A stretch of 64,000 nt of DNA from an uncultured Lachnospiraceae bacterium. GTDB lineage: Bacteria > Bacillota > Clostridia > Lachnospirales > Lachnospiraceae. Position 1 is the first letter of the stretch. The number at the start of each line of letters is the position of its first letter. Made by a program: the position numbers and the translations under genes. The stretch spans positions 1-64,000 of the forward strand of contig CAMWHJ010000009.1 in assembly GCA_947174015.1 (NCBI GenBank). The letters run 5' to 3'. Below the pieces are notes generated by a model. The model ran no database searches, was not told where the DNA came from, and saw only the letters and a list, made by a program, of their open reading frames with translations. This document shows, one piece after another, positions 29,828 through 39,000 of this stretch.

Positions 29828-30739
29828 TTATTTCGCCAATTCCAACATTCTGCTAAGCGGTTTGGCTGCTTTTATACGCAGTTGTTCATCTATTTCCACT
29901 ATTGGCTCTAATGTTTCCAATGCACGTAATACTTTATCAACAGATATTTTTTTCATATTCGGACAAAACTGACGATGCCCTACCGAATAAAATTTCTTAT
30001 TGGGATTCTTCAGTTCCAACTCATAAAAAACTCCCATCTCTGTACATATAATAAATTCTTCTGCCTCTGACAACTCTGCAAATTTCAATATTTCAGAAGT
30101 GCTTCCGATAAAATCTGAAATTGCCAGCACCTCCTCCTTACATTCCGGATGAGCCAGAATCAGTGCAGCCGGATGAAGCTCTTTTGCATGCAGCAATTCC
30201 TCTTTATAAATACTTGTATGTACATGGCAAAAACCATTATTAAAAATAAAATTTTTTCCCGGAATCTGTCCGGCTATATAACGCCCCAGATTTTCATCCG
30301 GAACAAAAAAAATATTCCTGTTAGGCAATGCCCGAACCACCCGCAGTGCATTCGAGCTGGTCACACATACATCCGAATATGCTTTAATTTCCGCAGTAGA
30401 ATTTACATAGCAAACTACTGCCACATCTGGATATTCCCGACGAACCCCGACAATCCGATCAATATCTGCCATATGTGCCATCGGACAATCGGCAGTTTCA
30501 TCTGCCATAATCACACACTTATTCGGATTAAGAATCTTAGCACTCTCTCCCATAAAAGCTACCCCGCAAAATAGTATATTTTGCTCTGATACCTCTGTCG
30601 CTTTTTTTGCCAGAAAATAGGAATCACCCACAAAGTCTGCCAATTCCTGTACTTTACCATCTACATAATAATGTGCTAATATCACAACATCTTTTTCTCG
30701 TTTTAATTGTTCAATCTCTTTTTTCATGCTATTCTCCAT
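29828..30739 (-). CDS. nadA: quinolinate synthase
   Basis: Condenses iminoaspartate with dihydroxyacetone phosphate in NAD synthesis, using a labile [4Fe-4S] cluster. The 303-residue protein has the typical ILAHYYVDGKVQELAD start, with Cys in FCGVAFMGE, SDVCVTSSNA and IICTEMGVF as the three cluster ligands, and FCPNMKKIS near the end. GAGGAGATAAGAT precedes the ATG. No nadB or nadC is adjacent. In many Firmicutes nadA is grouped with a nifS-type desulfurase because its cluster needs one, and the same logic fits here. Confidence 0.94.
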   Translation of the reverse strand: MENSMKKEIEQLKREKDVVILAHYYVDGKVQELADFVGDSYFLAKKATEVSEQNILFCGVAFMGESAKILNPNKCVIMADETADCPMAHMADIDRIVGVRREYPDVAVVCYVNSTAEIKAYSDVCVTSSNALRVVRALPNRNIFFVPDENLGRYIAGQIPGKNFIFNNGFCHVHTSIYKEELLHAKELHPAALILAHPECKEEVLAISDFIGSTSEILKFAELSEAEEFIICTEMGVFYELELKNPNKKFYSVGHRQFCPNMKKISVDKVLRALETLEPIVEIDEQLRIKAAKPLSRMLELAK

Positions 30740-30814
30740 ATCTTATCTCCTCATATCATAAACACATTATATGATGTTGGGGTCAAAAGCCATTTTGCCC
30801 CTCATTTGATACAA

Positions 30815-30843
30815 CAATAGAAAGCATGCTTTCTATTGTCATG
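30815..30843. repeat. dispersed palindrome family B, minimal copy
   Basis: CAATAGAAAGCATGCTTTCTATTG is a perfect palindrome, followed by TCATG. It lacks the middle bases of the longer copies. It lies in the nadA leader region. Confidence 0.7.
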
Positions 30844-30914
30844 AATGATACACACATTCCCAATTCGTTGATTTTCCAAAGAAAATCACTACTTGCTCAT
30901 GTGTGGGCGGGTCA

Positions 30915-31352
30915 TTATATTACATATTGATCTATCAGCAGTTCATTCTGCCATTCCAGCATATCTGCCAACGTAATTCCTTCCAGCACATCATTGATAG
31001 CCGTATCCAGTTTCTCCCACAACCGGTAACTTACGCATGTACCTTTATTTTCACACACAGTTCCATTTTCACCAACGCAGTCTGTCGGTGACATATCCCC
31101 CTCAACAACTTTCAAAATCTGCCCTACTGTATATTTTTCAGGCGGATGATTCAGTACATATCCTCCATGTGCTCCCCTAGTGCTTTTTACTAAGGCTGCC
31201 TTATGCAGCACTGCAACAATCTGTTCTAAATATTTCTCAGATATATTCTGCCTTTTTGCTATATCCTTGAGCCTTATTGGTTCTCCATGATTATAAGTTG
31301 CCAAATCAAGCATTAGCTTTATCGCATTTTTTCCTCTTGTTGATATCCTCAT
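30915..31352 (-). CDS. Rrf2-family regulator with IscR-like cluster cysteines
   Basis: A 145-residue transcription factor: an N-terminal winged helix (IRLKDIAKRQNISEKYLEQI, then KSTRGAHGGYVL wing) and a dimerisation helix. Cys92, Cys100 and Cys106 (DC, VC, TC in a short loop) occupy the place of the [2Fe-2S] ligands of IscR. CymR-type cysteine regulators generally lack this triad, so sensing through an Fe-S cluster is likely. AACTAGGAGGTTTTT precedes the ATG. It lies between nadA and the nitrogenase-like operon and probably controls the CCTAT-N7-ATAGG sites at 29608 and 40213. A CCTAT half-site is also in its own leader. Confidence 0.88.
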   Translation of the reverse strand: MRISTRGKNAIKLMLDLATYNHGEPIRLKDIAKRQNISEKYLEQIVAVLHKAALVKSTRGAHGGYVLNHPPEKYTVGQILKVVEGDMSPTDCVGENGTVCENKGTCVSYRLWEKLDTAINDVLEGITLADMLEWQNELLIDQYVI

Positions 31353-31454
31353 AAAAACCTCCTAGTTGACAAGTTTTCACATAAATATTATACTATTCAT
31401 ATAGGATTAATCATATTATTTATTTTCTATAACCTGTAATAGGTTTTGCCTATT

Positions 31455-32171
31455 TCACATGATAAATTTAATTATTGTTTCCGTCACGCCATCCCTGTCA
31501 TTGCTTGACGTAACCACATCTGCCGTTTTCTTTACCTGCTCAGAAGCATTCTCCATTGCAATAGAAAATCCTGCTTTTTCCATCATATCTAAAGTTGCTG
31601 TCTCCTATTGCCACTACTTCTTTCTGTAAAAAACCAAGTTTTTCACTTAAATTTATGAGTGCATTGCCTTTTTGCACACTCATATCATATATCTCAAACT
31701 CACACTGTACAGTTTCTACAGCCTGAATACCTGCATCTCTCTTATATTGTGTATAACAGTATGATCTGCATTATTTTTATCAAACATAACTGATACTTCA
31801 TCTACTTTGCCGGAATATAGGAAATCTTCAACATTATTTACTATTTTTCTGCTCCTTGATATATACTCAAAGTACATTGTGTTACAATATCTTCGCATTA
31901 AATTTTGAAATGTCTGTTTGTCTTCATATGCCACTCCCCCGACAAACACTTCAAAAATAGAAGCGCTACAATATAAACTTTGATATATTCGTTTACATGC
32001 AGACAGAGGCAGACACTTATTATCTATGATCCTGTTCTCTTTCAGGTTATAAGTGACTGCCCCATTACTCGTAATGGCATATTCAATTTCTTTACATTCT
32101 AAAATACTTTTTGGTATACCGGATATTGGGCTGCTGGTAATGGGAACAATAACGTTTCCTTTCATTAGCAA
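31455..32171 (-). pseudogene. frameshifted Cof-type HAD phosphatase
   Basis: The reading begins with a worn version of motif II (IVPITSSPISGIPKSIL) and passes through a recognisable cap region to a stop near 31716. It resumes in other frames with SEKLGFLQKEVVAIGDS (motif III/IV) and finally DMMEKAGFSIAMENASEQ, ending TETIIKFIM. The N-terminal DxD nucleophile is absent and at least two frameshifts are needed. It belonged to the YidA/Cof HAD-IIB family but cannot be functional. It lies immediately beyond the terminator of the nitrogenase-like operon. Confidence 0.75.
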
Positions 32172-32188
32172 AAAGTTTCATAATAAGC

Positions 32189-32230
32189 AAAAAGCCGAAG
32201 ATAGAAGTCTTTAATTCTATCTCCGGCTAA
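32189..32230 (-). terminator. terminator of the nitrogenase-like operon
   Basis: Stem AGCCGGAGATAGAA/TTCTATCTTCGGCT with a short loop, followed on the minus strand by TTTTTGCTT. It lies 55 bases past the last NifX-like gene. Confidence 0.85.
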
Positions 32231-32284
32231 TCAACGCTGTTAATCCATGATAACCGCTGTCCAAATCAATCCAGCATACCATGT

Positions 32285-32755
32285 CTACCGGCTATTTTGT
32301 CCCCTAAGAGACACATGATTGTCCATGCGTTCAAAATAATATGCTATTTTAGCCAATGCTTCATCAACAGGAACGCTGACGTCAAATGCAGAGATAGCCT
32401 TTCGTTCCAATTGTTTCTGGATATGGAACCCTATTTTCCGGCAGACCACACAACGGCAGTCTGAGACAACTTCCACCTTCGCAGAACTCCCTCCTGCACC
32501 GCCACAGCCGCCTTCTGTGCCATTTCCACAATCTATCGGATGATTGCAGTTTCTCTCCGCTCCACAACTGCCGGATGCAGCATATTCCTCAGCCGGAAGT
32601 TCCTTTCCTTTACCAGACTCCTGTTGAAAAATCCTTTTCTCAAGAATTCTGTATGTTCCATCTGCCACTTCATATATCAGAAAACTTTCTGCAGAGCCAA
32701 AAGACTCATCAATCTGTTTCCCATCTGAAGATGCAACTGCTATTTTATAAGACAT
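32285..32755 (-). CDS. Cys-rich NifX-like cofactor-binding protein
   Basis: A 156-residue protein whose first 45 residues are a NifX/NafY-type fold (KIAVASSDGKQIDESFG, then FLIYEV), the family that carries nitrogenase cofactor precursors. The middle is replaced by a Gly/Cys-rich stretch with seven cysteines between residues 64 and 105 (SC, NC, DC, GC, DC, RC, VC) before the fold resumes. The start at 32755 has AGGAGG seven bases upstream, 10 bases after the nifK-like stop; a longer frame upstream lies inside that gene. It is the last gene of the operon. The cysteine stretch could bind a cluster or metal; this is inference. The role is probably cofactor handling for the NifDK-like pair. Confidence 0.8.
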   Translation of the reverse strand: MSYKIAVASSDGKQIDESFGSAESFLIYEVADGTYRILEKRIFQQESGKGKELPAEEYAASGSCGAERNCNHPIDCGNGTEGGCGGAGGSSAKVEVVSDCRCVVCRKIGFHIQKQLERKAISAFDVSVPVDEALAKIAYYFERMDNHVSLRGQNSR

Positions 32756-32765
32756 ACAAATCCTC

Positions 32766-34064
32766 CTAATTAAATCTCTGCACTGCGACAGTATAAATAT
32801 CTTCAATCAGACGGATGCCGCCTGTATATCCCACATAAAAATCATCCAATACCACCTTATCCTGCACAGGCCATGAAATATTCAGGTAATTTCCTTTCAG
32901 ACTTTCCGTAAGCTCCTTTTCATAATAGCTTCCAAGAATCAACGGATAACCGTGGTAGTCATGCTCCTTAATCTGTTCATGAATCTTATAGCTGTCTGTT
33001 TCAAATATAACCTCTGCCTGCAAATTGAAGTTCAGCTTTTTGAATTCTTCCGTAATTGCCTCACGGTACTGTTTTGGCGTATCATCCACGATAAACTGTT
33101 TTGCAGGCACAAGCCCCAGATCATTCGCTAAAAACTTTGTAATACCAAGAGCATACTGTGCATCCGCCACAACGGAAAACTGCTTATTGATCACGCGGTT
33201 TTCAAGGAATAAATCGGCATATCGTTCAATTAGATAATAGTAATAATTCTCATGTTCATTGATCACAGACTCAACTGTTTCTTCCGGAATCCCTGCAAAC
33301 TTTCCAACCTCACGCAAAAACTTACCTGTCTCAAATGCACCAATAGGAAGTGTAGGAAGATGAAGCCATGGGAGTCCCAGTTTTTTCTCCATTTTCTTCA
33401 TATTTCCAACCGAAACCCATGGGGAAACCAACAGGTTAAACTCTGCCTTTGGAATTTTACCTATCTGATCGATTCCTCTGTTATATCCAAAAATCGTGTT
33501 TGGCGTAAGCCCAATTTCCACAAGCAGTTTCTCAAGTTCCCTGATATTTCCAAGCCAGAATAAATCCTGATAAGGAACGTCCGCCCAGATATTGACCAAA
33601 CCCTTTTCCTTTTCTTCTGACTTTTCCAGATACTGTTCTATAATGGCATCAATCACCTGCTCATGTCCGATATAGTTATTTCCCTTAAATCCCGCTGTAG
33701 ATGCGTAGATAACAGGCTTATCTGCATCTTCAAACCTACTGACCACTTCCCCCGTATCATCACCTACAATTTCAGGGATACAGCCTGTCAGCACCACATA
33801 TAAATCTGCATCAATTACCTTTAAAGCATTTTCAATCGTTGTTTCCAGTTTTTTTGTGCCGCCGAATACTACATCCTTCTCATTAATACTGGTACATGGA
33901 AAAATATTAGGCGAGAAATATCCTGAACTTCCGATAGAGTCCGAAAGTTTCTGTGCACATCCCGGTCCCGAATGCAGCACCGGAATTGCCCTTGTGATTG
34001 CCTGCACGGTCTGCATTGCACCAAGAGCACATTTATATCTTTGCTTATCCAACAACTTTGCCAT
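32766..34064 (-). CDS. nitrogenase-like beta subunit (NifK/NifN family)
   Basis: A 432-residue member of the oxidoreductase nitrogenase component 1 family, shorter than true NifK (about 520). Cys12 (KCALGA), Cys36 (HSGPGCAQ) and Cys95 (LTGCIPEIVGDD) occupy the positions of the three P-cluster cysteines of NifK. It is cotranscribed with and immediately downstream of the alpha-like gene (six bases apart), as expected for a heterotetramer. The substrate is unknown. It could not be a dark-operative protochlorophyllide or F430 reductase subunit with any confidence because NifB and NifX-like genes accompany it. Confidence 0.85.
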   Translation of the reverse strand: MAKLLDKQRYKCALGAMQTVQAITRAIPVLHSGPGCAQKLSDSIGSSGYFSPNIFPCTSINEKDVVFGGTKKLETTIENALKVIDADLYVVLTGCIPEIVGDDTGEVVSRFEDADKPVIYASTAGFKGNNYIGHEQVIDAIIEQYLEKSEEKEKGLVNIWADVPYQDLFWLGNIRELEKLLVEIGLTPNTIFGYNRGIDQIGKIPKAEFNLLVSPWVSVGNMKKMEKKLGLPWLHLPTLPIGAFETGKFLREVGKFAGIPEETVESVINEHENYYYYLIERYADLFLENRVINKQFSVVADAQYALGITKFLANDLGLVPAKQFIVDDTPKQYREAITEEFKKLNFNLQAEVIFETDSYKIHEQIKEHDYHGYPLILGSYYEKELTESLKGNYLNISWPVQDKVVLDDFYVGYTGGIRLIEDIYTVAVQRFN

Positions 34065-34070
34065 CTTCCT

Positions 34071-35549
34071 TTAAGCCTCCTTTCTGGAGGCTGTGCCTCC
34101 CTCTAAAAATTCATCTACATTCTGCTGATACCACCAGTCTGTATAAGGAAGTTTCACTCTTCTGGCAAGATTCTTTTCAAAACTCCTGTTACGGATGGTG
34201 TCAAGAATCGTGCGGGCAAACTCAAGTGTATGTTTATAACCAAAGATCATGTATTCATCCGCCACGTAAACCGCCGGAGTACCATTTTTGATTGCCCAGA
34301 CGGTAGAACCCGGATGTCTGGAAAGGTATAAATCAGGCTGGTACTTATGTAAAATGTTCATAACCTCAAAGTTCTGCTGGTCGGCAACGCTTGCCTCAAA
34401 GTCTATGTCATTATCTAACAGATACTTCATAGATGGTGGAACATCCCCATTCTCGTACTTCTTGTCATAATGCCATGCAAGTGCCCACACAACCTCTATA
34501 CCAAGTTCATTCAAAACCCTTGAAACCTCAAAAGTATATCCCGGTCCCATACCGATTACCGCCCGCAGTCCTTTCAGTTCTTTCTTGATTTCCTCAATCT
34601 GTGGCAGGTAGATTGCTCTCTGCTCCTCAATATATTTCTCTATTTTTTCACTTCGGTCTGTCACCTTGCCAATCTCACGCAGCCATGTTTCAAAACCAAC
34701 AATGCCACACTGGTTAATACTTCTCACATAAGGCACGCCATATTTTTCCTCCAGTGCATTTCCCAGATAATTTCCCAGCGTACCGCAGATACAGGTAGTC
34801 GCAAGAGATTCCGAAATGTGCGACAGTTCCTCCACCGTAGAGTTACAATAAAGGAAAACCGGCTCCAAATCAAATTCCTTAAACATCTCCATAATTTCCG
34901 GTCTTGCACTCTCATAGAAATTCTTGAAATTAATCGTGTTCCTCTTCTCCTTCGGTGGCTGTACAATCGAGCTCAACACCGCATGGTCGGCAATATCGAA
35001 GCCAGTTGCCCAGATGCGGGACTTAAATCCCTCACAGTGAACTGCTACAACCGGAACCTCAATCTCATCCCGAACCTCATCCACCACACTGTCAATATCC
35101 TCACCAATAATTCCAGTCGCACAGGAACTGGTGACAAAAATTGCTTTTGGTGAATACCTTTTATTGACTTCCAGTATAATCTTACGCAAAGATTCCGTAG
35201 AACCAAAGATAGTATCCTTTTCATTCATATCTGTGCCAACATAAACCGTATCATTGGTGACACCACGTTTCTTTGCCATAACTTTATCCAAATAATATGC
35301 TCCTGCACTTGCCACAGAACATCCTGCCGGTCCATGATGAATGATTGCCACATCCCGGATTGCAGATAACTGTCCCAGTGCACAGCTTGAAAGGCAGGTG
35401 CTGGACTGTGAAAAGCATCTGGAACATCCTTTTAATGTTCCACACTCACTCTGCGATGCCAAATCGCTCAGCGAACCAATGTAGCCTGTAATGGAACCAA
35501 TCCGATTTTCTCTTGTTGCCACATTGGAACTTTCTAAATTAATTGCCAT
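34071..35549 (-). CDS. nitrogenase-like alpha subunit (NifD family), not a N2-fixing type
   Basis: A 492-residue nitrogenase component 1 alpha homologue. Cys56, Cys77 (HGPAGC) and Cys143 (TSSCATGIIGED) match the P-cluster ligands of NifD. Cys255 in ICGTLGNYL, 14 residues before KYG, matches the cofactor ligand Cys275. In the CEGF segment the residues corresponding to Gln191 and His195 of Azotobacter NifD are Trp180 and Phe184. Near the end, anchoring on EFAR places Phe436 at the His442 position, with a His four residues later. It therefore has a cofactor pocket but not the N2-reducing residues. The gene follows cysK and precedes the beta-like gene. A sulfur compound as substrate is inferred from the neighbours. 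Confidence 0.88.
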   Translation of the reverse strand: MAINLESSNVATRENRIGSITGYIGSLSDLASQSECGTLKGCSRCFSQSSTCLSSCALGQLSAIRDVAIIHHGPAGCSVASAGAYYLDKVMAKKRGVTNDTVYVGTDMNEKDTIFGSTESLRKIILEVNKRYSPKAIFVTSSCATGIIGEDIDSVVDEVRDEIEVPVVAVHCEGFKSRIWATGFDIADHAVLSSIVQPPKEKRNTINFKNFYESARPEIMEMFKEFDLEPVFLYCNSTVEELSHISESLATTCICGTLGNYLGNALEEKYGVPYVRSINQCGIVGFETWLREIGKVTDRSEKIEKYIEEQRAIYLPQIEEIKKELKGLRAVIGMGPGYTFEVSRVLNELGIEVVWALAWHYDKKYENGDVPPSMKYLLDNDIDFEASVADQQNFEVMNILHKYQPDLYLSRHPGSTVWAIKNGTPAVYVADEYMIFGYKHTLEFARTILDTIRNRSFEKNLARRVKLPYTDWWYQQNVDEFLEGGTASRKEA

Positions 35550-35566
35550 GATTTACCTCCATTCTC

Positions 35567-36562
35567 CTAGACTAAAAATTCTTCATTGAACAAGTTGGTA
35601 GACAAATAACGAAGCCCTGTATCCGGCAACACCGCTACAATTGTTTTGCCCTCATTTTCCGGTCTCTTTGCAAGCTCTGCCGCTACATGAATCGCAGCAC
35701 CACCGGATGCTCCAACTAAAATGCCATCTGTTTTTGCAGCCTCTCTTGCCGCTGCATATGCCTGATTCGTATGTACCTCATACCAGTCATCATATACCTT
35801 CCTGTCCAGATTGGCAGGAATAAAACGCTCCTCTACATTTTCAAAAGGATGTACACCTGTAATTTCCTCCTGTTCCGGACGTTCAGGGCTCTGAAAGGAA
35901 TCCTCTGTCGGCTGTATTCCTACAACCCTGATATCTGGATTTTGGGATTTCAGATAATTTCCTGCACCGGAAAGTGTACCGCCTGTTCCCACATTTGCGA
36001 CAAAAATATCCACTTTTCCGTCCGTATCCTGCCAGATCTCAGGTCCGGTCGTTTGGAAATGTACATTTGGATTTGCGGCATTTCTCGTCTGGTCAGCAAA
36101 CCAGATATTCTCCTCATCCTTCACTGCTCTTTCCAGTGCCTTTACACATTCTACAAAATCAGGACCGTATTTCTCCATGCTTTCCACAATTTCAGGCACT
36201 TCAGAGAGTTTGACAGTTTCACCGCCAAATGCATGAATCACCTGATAGCGTTCCTGGCTAACCTGATCCTGAATGTAAACACGGAATTTGTATCCTTTTG
36301 CTGCCGCAATCGCAGCAAGCCCGATTCCGGTATTGCCGCTGGTGAGTTCTATTATCGTATCGCCCTTTTTTAATTCACCGGATCTCTCGGCTTCCTCAAT
36401 CATATTAAGTGCTATTCTGTCCTTAACACTCTGATTCGGGTTATAGTATTCCAGCTTCACAAGAATTTTTGCCTTTAGATCGTGCTTTTTCTCAAAATTT
36501 TTCAGTTCCAGTAAGGGTGTTCTTCCCACAAGCTCTGTAATTGATTCATAAATCTTTGCCAT
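35567..36562 (-). CDS. cysK: divergent cysteine synthase-like beta-replacing enzyme inside the nitrogenase-like operon
   Basis: A 331-residue PLP enzyme of the O-acetylserine sulfhydrylase fold. Lys47 in NQSVKDRIA binds [13 protein letters not shown] holds the substrate carboxylate, and GTGGTLSG holds the PLP phosphate. Compared with the second copy (39196-40134) it differs in the mobile region: IQDQVSQERYQVIHAFGGE replaces [20 protein letters not shown], and SFQSPERPEQEEITGVHPF replaces the [12 protein letters not shown] loop. Those segments choose the incoming nucleophile. It is flanked by nifH (17 bases) and nifD-like (17 bases), so it should act directly on the product of the reductase. 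The true nucleophile (sulfide, persulfide or a thiol) is unknown. Confidence 0.88.
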   Translation of the reverse strand: MAKIYESITELVGRTPLLELKNFEKKHDLKAKILVKLEYYNPNQSVKDRIALNMIEEAERSGELKKGDTIIELTSGNTGIGLAAIAAAKGYKFRVYIQDQVSQERYQVIHAFGGETVKLSEVPEIVESMEKYGPDFVECVKALERAVKDEENIWFADQTRNAANPNVHFQTTGPEIWQDTDGKVDIFVANVGTGGTLSGAGNYLKSQNPDIRVVGIQPTEDSFQSPERPEQEEITGVHPFENVEERFIPANLDRKVYDDWYEVHTNQAYAAAREAAKTDGILVGASGGAAIHVAAELAKRPENEGKTIVAVLPDTGLRYLSTNLFNEEFLV

Positions 36563-36579
36563 ATTTACTGACCTCCATC

Positions 36580-37443
<864 letters not shown>

Positions 37444-37842
37444 TCAAAATAAATGTTGTAATTGTTCATAGGTAATTAACTTACCCAGTGACTCTTCAAT
37501 CATTCCCGGCAGCTCCATTGGCATAACGCCGGACTGTTCCATCCTGTTTGCAGCACCCATACCTATCCTGCTGACTAATATATATTTGCAGTCCTTAAAT
37601 TTGCTAATATTGCTGCAAAGCTTTTCCTCATTATGATTTCCTCCGTTACATACTGGCGTAACTATCCTTGTTTCAAGAAATCTGTAGTTACCTGTTCCCG
37701 CCACTTCATATATATAGAAAGTATCTGCCCTGCCAAAATGCTGGTTTATGACAATTCCATCACTGGATGCTACAGCCACTTTATATACATCCGTTTCCAG
37801 TTGTCCCTTTGCCAAATTAACACTTGTTAATTTATTATCCAT
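37444..37842 (-). CDS. NifX-like cofactor-binding protein
   Basis: A 132-residue protein of the dinitrogenase Fe-Mo cofactor biosynthesis family. KVAVASSDGIVINQHFG followed by YIYEV is the conserved start of the fold, and later ILVSRIGMGAANRMEQSG is the usual second half. It lacks the Cys-rich insertion of its paralogue at the other end of the operon. I use the ATG at 37842, whose ATGGATAATAA overlaps the end of nifB; an ATG seven codons upstream is possible. It probably carries the NifB product to the NifDK-like protein, since no NifEN is present. Confidence 0.85.
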   Translation of the reverse strand: MDNKLTSVNLAKGQLETDVYKVAVASSDGIVINQHFGRADTFYIYEVAGTGNYRFLETRIVTPVCNGGNHNEEKLCSNISKFKDCKYILVSRIGMGAANRMEQSGVMPMELPGMIEESLGKLITYEQLQHLF

Positions 37843-38707
37843 GCGAAAATGTTTCCTTTCCATTTAATCTTCTCTGGTAAATCTGATCACCATACTCCGA
37901 TTTTCCTGGAACACCGACCGCATCGGCCCTGCAGTGCTGGCAATGCCTGAATACATCTATATACTTAGAGGCTTTTGTCCTCGCCTCATCAATCTGCGAA
38001 CAGACAGGCGCTTTCTGATCCGCCAGTTCATACTGTGGAATCAGGGGAATAATATTATAAATGCTTGCACCTGCCTCTTTTACAGTTTTTGCAATTTCTT
38101 CTATATGCCCACCATTAATCTCTGGAACAAGTACTGTATTTATCTTTATTGTGATACCAGCAGCCGCAACTTTTTTGATACCTTTTAACTGATTTTCTAT
38201 GAGAATTTCTGCCCCTTCTATGCCTTCATATTTTTTTCCATGATAAATAATGTATTTATTCAGCTTTGCGAGGATCTCAGGTTTTACCGCATTCACTGTA
38301 ACGGTCAGGGAATCAATTCCTATATCAATCACTTCATCTGCCTTTTCATACAAGAGCAGCCCGTTTGTGCTCATACATTTAATGAGCTTCGGGAATTTTT
38401 CTTTTACCTTCCGGAAAGTCTCTAAGGCACAATCCGTAGCAAGTGTATCTCCCGGTCCTGCAATACCGGCAACTGTGATTTCCGGACAGATAGATAAAGC
38501 TTTTTCCAAAACTTGCAAGCTTTCATCCGGCGTTATCACTTTCGATGTCACTCCCGGCCGCTCTTCCACATCATTGATCACCCTGTCACAAAAACGGCAG
38601 GCAATATTACATCCCGGACTAACCGGAAGATGAATCCGTCCCACATTATTTTTATGACCGCCAAAACACGGATGGGAGTTTTGCAAGTCCTGATATGTAT
38701 TGCTCAT
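37835..38707 (-). CDS. nifB: NifB-like radical SAM cofactor synthase
   Basis: Radical SAM enzyme that fuses two [4Fe-4S] clusters around a carbide to make the 8Fe core of nitrogenase cofactors. The 290-residue protein is the short form without a fused NifX domain. HPCF at residues 12-15, CNIACRFC (Cys33, Cys37, Cys40) for the SAM cluster, AGPGD and the C-terminal HCQHCRADAVG (Cys256, Cys259) are all diagnostic. It is the first protein gene of the operon, with AAGAAGGTGTAGT before the ATG, and is preceded by a tRNA-like gene. Its presence implies that the NifDK-like enzyme holds a NifB-derived cluster, which separates it from chlorophyll-type reductases. Confidence 0.93.
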   Translation of the reverse strand: MSNTYQDLQNSHPCFGGHKNNVGRIHLPVSPGCNIACRFCDRVINDVEERPGVTSKVITPDESLQVLEKALSICPEITVAGIAGPGDTLATDCALETFRKVKEKFPKLIKCMSTNGLLLYEKADEVIDIGIDSLTVTVNAVKPEILAKLNKYIIYHGKKYEGIEGAEILIENQLKGIKKVAAAGITIKINTVLVPEINGGHIEEIAKTVKEAGASIYNIIPLIPQYELADQKAPVCSQIDEARTKASKYIDVFRHCQHCRADAVGVPGKSEYGDQIYQRRLNGKETFSHG

Positions 38708-38732
38708 ACTACACCTTCTTTCACTATAATAT

Positions 38733-38803
38733 GTAACGATTCAGAACAGGAAATATTATGCAAATTATAGTATGTCATGGTTTACCTGAATCCGAAGTGT
38801 TAC
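38733..38803. repeat. degenerate family A palindrome in the nifB leader
   Basis: GTAACGATTCAGAACAGG pairs imperfectly with CCTGAATCCGAAGTGTTAC. The ends resemble GTAACTATTCAG of the dispersed repeats. It lies between the tRNA-like gene and nifB. A TATAAT (38764-38769, minus strand) lies inside but has no convincing -35 partner. Confidence 0.45.
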
Positions 38804-38807
38804 TGAA

Positions 38808-38877
38808 TGATACTGGGCGGATTCGAACCGCCAACTTCAGTTTTGCAAACCTATGCCATTCCAACGGCTACAGCATC
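38808..38877 (-). tRNA. trnC: divergent tRNA-Cys (anticodon GCA)
   Basis: A complete 70-base cloverleaf. The acceptor stem GATGCTG/CAGTATC has seven pairs with one G-T. D arm: GCCG-TTGGAA-TGGC. The anticodon loop TTGCAAA has GCA at 38844-38846. The T arm GGCGG-TTCGAAT-CCGCC is perfect. Departures from normal tRNA-Cys: the discriminator is A rather than U, position 14 is T rather than A, the D loop is only six bases, the anticodon stem has an A-G mismatch and a G-T pair, and CCA is not encoded (TTCA follows). It lies about 100 bases before nifB on the same strand, after two terminators. It may be a specialised minor tRNA-Cys, a regulatory tRNA mimic, or a decaying copy. Confidence 0.7.
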
Positions 38878-38904
38878 CTGATTGGGAACTATAACGAGTC
38901 ATAC

Positions 38905-38943
38905 AAAAAAACTGCCACAGACAGCTTTTCTGCATACTATGGC
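38905..38943 (-). terminator. second terminator before the tRNA-Cys-like gene
   Basis: On the minus strand GCCATAG pairs with CTGTGGC and is followed by AGTTTTTTT. It lies 28 bases upstream of the tRNA 5' end, so transcription of the tRNA and nif-like genes probably starts after it or is attenuated here. Confidence 0.55.
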
Positions 38944-38949
38944 ATAAAT

Positions 38950-38997
38950 AAAAAGCCAGAGGTCTGTTAATCTTTTTTAACAAAACCTCTGGTTTTC
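38950..38997 (-). terminator. terminator of the cysK-yezD transcript
   Basis: CCAGAGGT/ACCTCTGG stem, extended by GTTAA/TTAAC, then TTTTTATTT on the minus strand, just after the small-gene stop codon. Confidence 0.85.
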
Positions 38998-39000
38998 CAG

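Noticed and set aside
38708..38810. T-box leader controlling the nif-like operon or cysK
   Set aside because: The tRNA-like fold suggested a cysteine T-box, but the structure is a complete tRNA and no AGGGTGGNACCGCG-type T-box sequence is present in the leaders.
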